Assembly (NCBI RefSeq): GCF_013155395.1
Contig: NZ_JABJWC010000036.1
Span: forward strand, 1 to 37,212
Direction of reading: 5' to 3'
Source: Komagataeibacter melomenusus
GTDB lineage: Bacteria > Pseudomonadota > Alphaproteobacteria > Acetobacterales > Acetobacteraceae
DNA: 37,212 nucleotides
How positions within the stretch are numbered: the first letter of the stretch is position 1; each line of letters starts with the position of its first letter. Position numbers and translations under genes: made by a program. Positions 32,941 through 37,212 of this stretch are shown piece after piece. The notes beneath the pieces are model-generated. The model did no database searches. It was not told the origin of the DNA and worked only from the letters and a program-made list of their open reading frames with translations.

Positions 32941-34176
32941 TTGGCATTGTATCGCGCAGGGTTGCATGGCCTTGCCATGGCGGTCGCTATCATGGCGGGC
33001 GGTCCTGTTGCATGGGGGCAGGGGATGGACGCAGGCAGCCCCGCCCTGTCGCGCCCGCAGGCCCGTGCCCGCGCGCTGGCGCTGGGGCAGTTGGGGCGTG
33101 ACCTGTTTCATGATCCCCGCCTGTCGGCCTCGGGGCACATGGCGTGTTCATCATGCCATCAGGACAGGGCGGCCTTCGGGCCGGGCAATGACCTGTCGGT
33201 GCAGCCGGGCGGGCACCGGGCGGTGCCGTCGCTCATGTATCTGCAGGCCGTGCCGCAGTTCAGCGAACATTTTCATGATTCGGAAGATGAAGCCGATGAA
33301 AGCATCGATAACGGCCCCACCGGCGGCCTGACATGGGATGGCCGGGCCGATACCGCGCAGGGGCAGGCCGGCATACCGCTGCTTGCCCCTTATGAGATGG
33401 CCAATGCCAGCCCTGAAGCCGTGGTGCGCCGCGCAGGTGGCGCAGGCTATGGCGCGCGCCTGCATGCCCTGCTGCCGCCCCGGCCGGATAATGTGGCGAC
33501 CCGCTTCGCCCTGATTGCCGAAGCCCTGGCCACCTACCAGCAGGATGCCCGCCTGTTCTACCCCTATAGCAGCAAATACGATGCGGTGCTGGCGGGCAGG
33601 GCGCGGTTCTCCGCGCGTGAGGCGCAGGGGCTGGACCTGTTTGAGCGGGCCGACAGGGGCAACTGCGCCTCATGCCATGTCAGCGCGCCGGGGCATGATG
33701 GCACGCCGCCGCAATTCAGTGATTACGGGCTGGTGGCCCTTGGCGTGCCGCGCAACAGCGCCATCGGGCTGAACCGTGACCCGGCCTATTACGATATGGG
33801 CCTGTGTGGCCCCGATCGTACCGATTTTGCGGGGCGCGGCGACTATTGCGGCCTGTTCCGCACGCCGTCGCTGCGCAATGTGGCGCTGCGGCATGTGTTC
33901 TTTCACAACGGGGTGATCCATACGCTGCGGCAGGCCGTGGCGTTCTATGCGCTGCGTGATGTGCGCCCCGCGCTATGGTACCCCACCGGACCTGATGGCA
34001 GGGTGCAGGTCTATAACGATCTGCCCGCGCGTTACCACGCCAACATCAACATGGACCCGCCCTTCGGCCCCCGGCCCGATGGGCGGCCTGCCCTGTCGGA
34101 TGACGAGATCGACGCCATCGTGGTCTTTCTGCATACCCTGACGGATGGTTACTTCAACCCGGCGTTGCGCCACTAG
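32941..34176 (+). CDS. Di-haem cytochrome c peroxidase/MauG-family protein
   Basis: A periplasmic protein with two haem sites, CSSCH and CASCH, in the CcpA/MauG arrangement. DLFHDPRLSASGHMACSSCH and the GGLTWDGRADT region are typical, and GVPRNSAI and FRTPSLRNVALRHVFFHNG are the later family motifs. It either reduces hydrogen peroxide with electrons from cytochrome c or oxidises a partner protein. The start is uncertain: TTG at 32941 has GGGGGAG 5 bases upstream and gives a signal peptide ending AWGQG, while in-frame ATGs at 32800, 32851 and 32854 give longer N-termini. It is divergent from the nucleoside hydrolase. Confidence 0.85.
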   Translation: MALYRAGLHGLAMAVAIMAGGPVAWGQGMDAGSPALSRPQARARALALGQLGRDLFHDPRLSASGHMACSSCHQDRAAFGPGNDLSVQPGGHRAVPSLMYLQAVPQFSEHFHDSEDEADESIDNGPTGGLTWDGRADTAQGQAGIPLLAPYEMANASPEAVVRRAGGAGYGARLHALLPPRPDNVATRFALIAEALATYQQDARLFYPYSSKYDAVLAGRARFSAREAQGLDLFERADRGNCASCHVSAPGHDGTPPQFSDYGLVALGVPRNSAIGLNRDPAYYDMGLCGPDRTDFAGRGDYCGLFRTPSLRNVALRHVFFHNGVIHTLRQAVAFYALRDVRPALWYPTGPDGRVQVYNDLPARYHANINMDPPFGPRPDGRPALSDDEIDAIVVFLHTLTDGYFNPALRH

Positions 34177-34177
34177 C

Positions 34178-34211
34178 GCAATTCCACTGAACCCTGGCTC
34201 AGTGGAATTGC
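34178..34211. terminator. 13-bp inverted repeat after the peroxidase gene
   Basis: GCAATTCCACTGA and TCAGTGGAATTGC are exact complements around an 8-base loop, starting two bases after the stop of the di-haem gene. There is no T run, so it could also be a dispersed repeat. Confidence 0.5.
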
Positions 34212-34241
34212 TCTGACTCATTGTTTATCGAGCATCTTCAG

Positions 34242-34267
34242 CAGTTTGAATGGATTCATTCAAACTG
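34242..34267. repeat. 11-bp inverted repeat between convergent genes
   Basis: CAGTTTGAATG and CATTCAAACTG flank GATT. As recalled, blocks of this kind (GAGCATCTTCAGCAGTTTGAATG) recur between genes in acetic acid bacteria, so this is probably a REP-like element. Confidence 0.5.
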
Positions 34268-34334
34268 GATCTGCTTCAGGGAAAATTCCGGGGCGGAGCC
34301 TTTATTGCAAGAAAAGCCTCACCGGAAACTTCTG

Positions 34335-35879
34335 TTACTTCAGGTCGAGTGCACCCGTCAGGTCACCAAGGGGCTGGCCGGTCGCCGCCTGTATGGCGTG
34401 CGCGCGGGCGGTGACGCCATCAAGCGGGCGCAGGCCGAAACGCGTGGTCAGGAACAGCAGGATCGATGTTGTATCCTGCACCGTATGATCAACGTATCCC
34501 CGCCGGGCATAAGGCGAGATGATGATGGCCGGAATGCGCGAGCCCGGCCCCCACCGGTCGCCCCTGGGTGGGGCTACATGGTCCCACAATCCGCCATTTT
34601 CATCATAGGTAACGATCACGAGCATGTGCGGCCACTGGGGGCTTTTTTCCAGATGGGCAATGAGGTCGGCAATATGGTGGTCGCCTGACTGGATATCGGC
34701 ATTGCCCGAATGTTCGTTCAGGTTGCCCTGCGGTTTGTAGAAGCTGACCTGCGGTAGCTGCCCGTGGTCAATGGCCGCGATAAAGCGCGTGCCCGCCAGT
34801 CCGCCATCGCGCAGGTGTTCGGCGCGTGCGGGCGTGCCGGGGGCGTAGGCGGCGTAGTAATTATAGGGCTGGTGATGGTACTGGAAGGCCGGGGCAGGGT
34901 AATGATTGCCATGCTCCAGCACTTCATTCCATGCCCCTGCATACCATGCCCATGTTATGGCGCGTTCGCTCAGCCGGTCGCCAATGGTGGGCGTGATCTG
35001 TGCGGGCAGGGTAGTGGCGCGCGCGGGGTCCGCATAACGCGGGTCCTGTCCGGGTGCGGCCGGGTTGGCGCTGGGCTGGTAGGGGGGCTGCATGGTGTTG
35101 ACGGCATGGAAATCGGGCGTGAGATTGCCATCGCGCACGAATTTGGGAATGCCCTCCAGCGCTGAACGCGGTGAATCAGCGGCCACGCGCAGCGCGGTGC
35201 CCGAGGGGGAAACAGCGGAAATGACCGGCTGCGCCGGGCTGGTATCGGCCTGCGGGTAGAACGGCGCGCACGCGCAGGCCAGCCACTGGTGATTAAGGAA
35301 CGAGCCGCCAAACGCCCCCATGAAGAAATGGTCCGCCAGCGTGTAGCGCCGGGCGATCTGCCACATCTCCATATGCGATCCATCCCAGGTGCTCATGGGC
35401 AGCGCGCCGGAATCGGCCCAGGCCACGAACATGTCGTTGCGACCGCCGTTGATCTGCATCTGATTCTGGTAGAAGCGGTGCCACAGATCCTGCGTGAGCG
35501 TGCTGAGCGGGCGGTTGAAGCCCTGCGGGTCATCAATGCGGAAGGGCTGGTTGGGCAGGTGCGCGCTCATGGCCTGGGTGATGGGATCGGCTGCGCCGCG
35601 GGCTGTCAGGCCACCCCAAACCGGCGGCAGTTCGCGCAGCACGCTGCCATCACGGTCGCGCTGGGGCAGGACCTGCGCGGCCCGGTCGCCATATGTATCG
35701 GCACCGGGAAAGCCGTTATAAAGATTATCGAAGGAGCGGTTCTCGGCAAAAATGACCACGACCGTTTCGATCTGTTCCATGCCCGCAGGTGCGGCCTGAC
35801 TGCTACGGGCGCCCATCATGGCCACCAGCAGGGCCGTAAGCGTGGTGGAGCGGAGCAGGGTGCGGGTCAGGTGGGCCAT
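34335..35879 (-). CDS. Exported phosphoesterase (AcpA acid phosphatase/phospholipase C family)
   Basis: A 514-residue protein of the PF04185 family with a signal peptide (about 1-29, RSSQAAP). The metal and catalytic start motif (VVVIFAENRSFDNLYNGFPG) is followed by WDGSHMEMWQIARRYTLADHFFMGAFGGS and the late metal-site segments VTYDENGGLWDHVAPP and DTTSILLFLTTRFGL. Members are phospholipases C or acid phosphatases such as AcpA, acting outside the cytoplasm. No second domain of classical haemolytic PLC is present, so an AcpA-like phosphatase is more likely. It is divergent from the CDP-diacylglycerol pyrophosphatase with a Pho-box-like repeat between. Confidence 0.9.
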   Translation of the reverse strand: MAHLTRTLLRSTTLTALLVAMMGARSSQAAPAGMEQIETVVVIFAENRSFDNLYNGFPGADTYGDRAAQVLPQRDRDGSVLRELPPVWGGLTARGAADPITQAMSAHLPNQPFRIDDPQGFNRPLSTLTQDLWHRFYQNQMQINGGRNDMFVAWADSGALPMSTWDGSHMEMWQIARRYTLADHFFMGAFGGSFLNHQWLACACAPFYPQADTSPAQPVISAVSPSGTALRVAADSPRSALEGIPKFVRDGNLTPDFHAVNTMQPPYQPSANPAAPGQDPRYADPARATTLPAQITPTIGDRLSERAITWAWYAGAWNEVLEHGNHYPAPAFQYHHQPYNYYAAYAPGTPARAEHLRDGGLAGTRFIAAIDHGQLPQVSFYKPQGNLNEHSGNADIQSGDHHIADLIAHLEKSPQWPHMLVIVTYDENGGLWDHVAPPRGDRWGPGSRIPAIIISPYARRGYVDHTVQDTTSILLFLTTRFGLRPLDGVTARAHAIQAATGQPLGDLTGALDLK

Positions 35880-35955
35880 GAGGTCTCGAATACTGTCAGC
35901 GTAAAGCCCTATGTATAGGAAAAACCGGCTGGGGAAGGAAATGCTCGGGGCCTGT

Positions 35956-35973
35956 CTTTCATGAAAAATTCAT
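35956..35973 (+). promoter_or_regulatory. Pho-box-like direct repeat between phosphatase genes
   Basis: CTTTCAT-gaaa-AATTCAT has the 11-bp period of a PhoB box, and its first 11 bases are identical to the site at 18517. It lies about 60 bases before the CDP-diacylglycerol pyrophosphatase ATG and 77 bases from the divergent phosphoesterase start. Confidence 0.5.
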
Positions 35974-36034
35974 ACAGCGGCGCGGATCGGGTTTTCTGCT
36001 TATACTGGCCGGGTCATCGTATCGAGGGCAGGCC

Positions 36035-36802
36035 ATGTTTTTCCATCAGGCTGGCAGCATGCTGCGCCTGTGCTGTATCCGGGTCATGGTACCGGTCTTG
36101 TTGCTGGCAGGGATGCGGCACGCCTGGGCCGGGCCGGATGCGTTATGGCATATCGTGCATGAACAGTGCCGCCCGCATGGCCCTGATCATTCCGTCAGCC
36201 CCTGTGTTACAGTTAATCACCGCTATGCCGTGCTGAAGGATCGCGTGGGGGCCAGCCAGTACCTGCTCATTCCCACCCGGCGCCTGACCGGCATGGAAGA
36301 CCCGCTGATTACACGCGCCGATGCACCTGATTACTTTGCCTATGCCTGGCGGCAGGCCGATCGGGTCAGCCAGCATCTTGGCCGCACCCTGCCGCCCGAT
36401 GACCTGTCCCTGGCCATCAACTCGGCCTATGGCCGCAGCCAGAACCAGTTGCATATCCATGTGGACTGCATCCGCCCCGATGTAAAAGTGGCGCTGCACT
36501 GGGCGCGGCCCCGGCTCGGCCCGGCATGGACGCCGCTGCCGCTTGCGGGCCATGCCTACCGGGCGCGACTTGTGGGAACGGGCAATCTTGCGGGTATTCG
36601 GCCCTTCCGGCTGTTGATGCGTGACATGGCGGACCCCGTGCACGAGATGGGGCGCCACACGCTGGTGGTCAGCGCCATCACACGGCCCGATGGACAAGTG
36701 GAGTTTGTTTTACTTGATGACCGCACCGACCCGACCCGTGCTGACCCGGCAAGCGGAGAAGAATTACAGGATCATACCTGCGGCATTGCGCGTTTTCCCT
36801 AA
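36035..36802 (+). CDS. cdh: CDP-diacylglycerol pyrophosphatase
   Basis: A 255-residue Cdh protein with an N-terminal hydrophobic leader (about 10-32). The family body follows: DALWHIVHEQC, then YAVLKDRVGASQYLLIPTRRLTGMEDP, and the HIT-like catalytic motif SQNQLHIHVDC. Cdh splits CDP-diacylglycerol to phosphatidate and CMP at the envelope. GAGGG about 8 bases before the ATG supports the start. Its position opposite an exported phosphoesterase, with a Pho-box-like repeat upstream, suggests use in phosphate-limited growth. Confidence 0.9.
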   Translation: MFFHQAGSMLRLCCIRVMVPVLLLAGMRHAWAGPDALWHIVHEQCRPHGPDHSVSPCVTVNHRYAVLKDRVGASQYLLIPTRRLTGMEDPLITRADAPDYFAYAWRQADRVSQHLGRTLPPDDLSLAINSAYGRSQNQLHIHVDCIRPDVKVALHWARPRLGPAWTPLPLAGHAYRARLVGTGNLAGIRPFRLLMRDMADPVHEMGRHTLVVSAITRPDGQVEFVLLDDRTDPTRADPASGEELQDHTCGIARFP

Positions 36803-37086
36803 AAACAGGCTGAAGATGGCCCGGACGGCTTCGACACGACCTGCCTCCTGAAAGGGCGCTGGGATACGCGCCGAATGGCAGTTTTATTGGTGGCATTGCA
36901 CGCCGGAGCGGGCAGGGTGCTCTGATGCGGGATTATCCGGAAACCACCTTCTTTCGTTCACAGGCATGTAAATTGCAATGATATATTTACAAGAAAGAGG
37001 CATTAGATGGCTGGATAAATAAGCAATCCTTTCAAAATTTCAGCAGAAATTTTGAAAGGTGTCGCCTTTTTTCAAAGCTTTTTGAA
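36803..37086. other. Intergenic region with a strong hairpin before the IS
   Basis: No gene is seen. AT content rises from about 36940. CCTTTCAAAATTTC and GAAATTTTGAAAGG are exact 14-bp arms around AGCA at about 37029-37060, followed by a GCCTTTTTTCAAAGC-type block like the hairpin repeats elsewhere in the window. Confidence 0.55.
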
Positions 37087-37212
37087 GGGTCTGTTTGGAA
37101 TTGATTTTTCACAAGGTCCCTGATGTGCTTTAAACTGCATATGGATCGCTTGATATTGACGGATGCCCAATGGGCGAAAATGGAACCGCTGTGCCTTGGC
37201 AAGCAAACGGAT
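37087..37212 (+). mobile_element. Left end of an IS5-family insertion sequence (partial)
   Basis: The start GGGTCTGTTTGGAATTG-like sequence is what an IS5-type terminal inverted repeat looks like, and a transposase start follows about 50 bases later. The right end lies beyond the window, so the inverted repeat and target duplication cannot be checked; the left boundary is approximate. Confidence 0.55.
37141..37212 (+). CDS. IS5-family transposase, N-terminal fragment
   Basis: The 24 visible residues, MDRLILTDAQWAKMEPLCLG and a few more, match the N-terminal domain (DUF4096) of IS5-family DDE transposases of the IS1031 group common in Acetobacteraceae. The rest is cut off by the window edge, so integrity is unknown. 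Confidence 0.8.
   Translation, partial: MDRLILTDAQWAKMEPLCLGKQTD

Noticed and set aside
1-37212. tRNA, rRNA, CRISPR array or prophage
   Set aside because: No cloverleaf, rRNA core, regularly spaced repeat or phage structural gene was found on reading both strands.

Overview
The window looks like a chromosomal segment of a cellulose-producing acetic acid bacterium (Acetobacteraceae, most likely Komagataeibacter/Gluconacetobacter). The case rests on four things: high GC with strong codon bias; a FNR-like/PDE/DGC operon ordered like the cdg1 cellulose-control operon of K. xylinus; a two-subunit PQQ polyol dehydrogenase (sldBA type); and an IS5-type transposase with the TDAQW start common in this genus. 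The genus is an inference, since no rRNA or tRNA is present. No tRNA, rRNA or CRISPR array was seen.

Layout. 71-1393: SF1 (RecD/Dda-like) helicase, then about 900 bp without a gene. 2312-7455: operon of a Crp/Fnr regulator, a haem-PAS/GAF/GGDEF/EAL phosphodiesterase, a flavin-type PAS/GGDEF/degenerate-EAL cyclase and an NsrR-like Rrf2 regulator; a second NsrR paralogue follows at 7786-8199. 8327-9016: phage-like hypothetical protein. 9465-12055: sldB-sldA PQQ dehydrogenase. 12203-13393: mdaB and tag. 13633-16179: exported FAD amine oxidase, cytochrome c and exported RidA in a tight operon, preceded by a 12+12 bp perfect palindrome. 16265-16681: AT-rich orphan, possibly an Imm1-like immunity protein. 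16842-17303: cytochrome c. 17538-21739: PAP2 acid phosphatase, ECF sigma, frameshifted fecR and PhoD phosphatase. 21892-24703: FUSC exporter and two small envelope genes. 24937-28684: OprB porin, 4-TM protein, P19-type iron protein and an ABC ATPase remnant, with Fur boxes. 29557-30066: MucR-like regulator. 30306-34176: TSUP transporter, small secreted protein, frameshifted nucleoside hydrolase and di-haem peroxidase. 34335-36802: divergent AcpA/PLC-type phosphoesterase and CDP-diacylglycerol pyrophosphatase. 37141-end: start of an IS5-family transposase.

Three themes connect the genes. (1) Cyclic-di-GMP, which activates cellulose synthase in this group, appears to be set by O2 (haem PAS on the PDE), redox (flavin PAS on the DGC) and possibly NO (NsrR at the operon end). 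(2) Periplasmic oxidation feeds the respiratory chain: the PQQ dehydrogenase, and an amine oxidase with its own cytochrome c and a RidA imine hydrolase. (3) Phosphate and iron acquisition: four exported phosphatase-type enzymes sit near Pho-box-like repeats, and Fur boxes control an iron/porin group. Two genes (fecR, nucleoside hydrolase) are each broken by what looks like the loss of one C from a short C run, so assembly error must be excluded before calling them dead.
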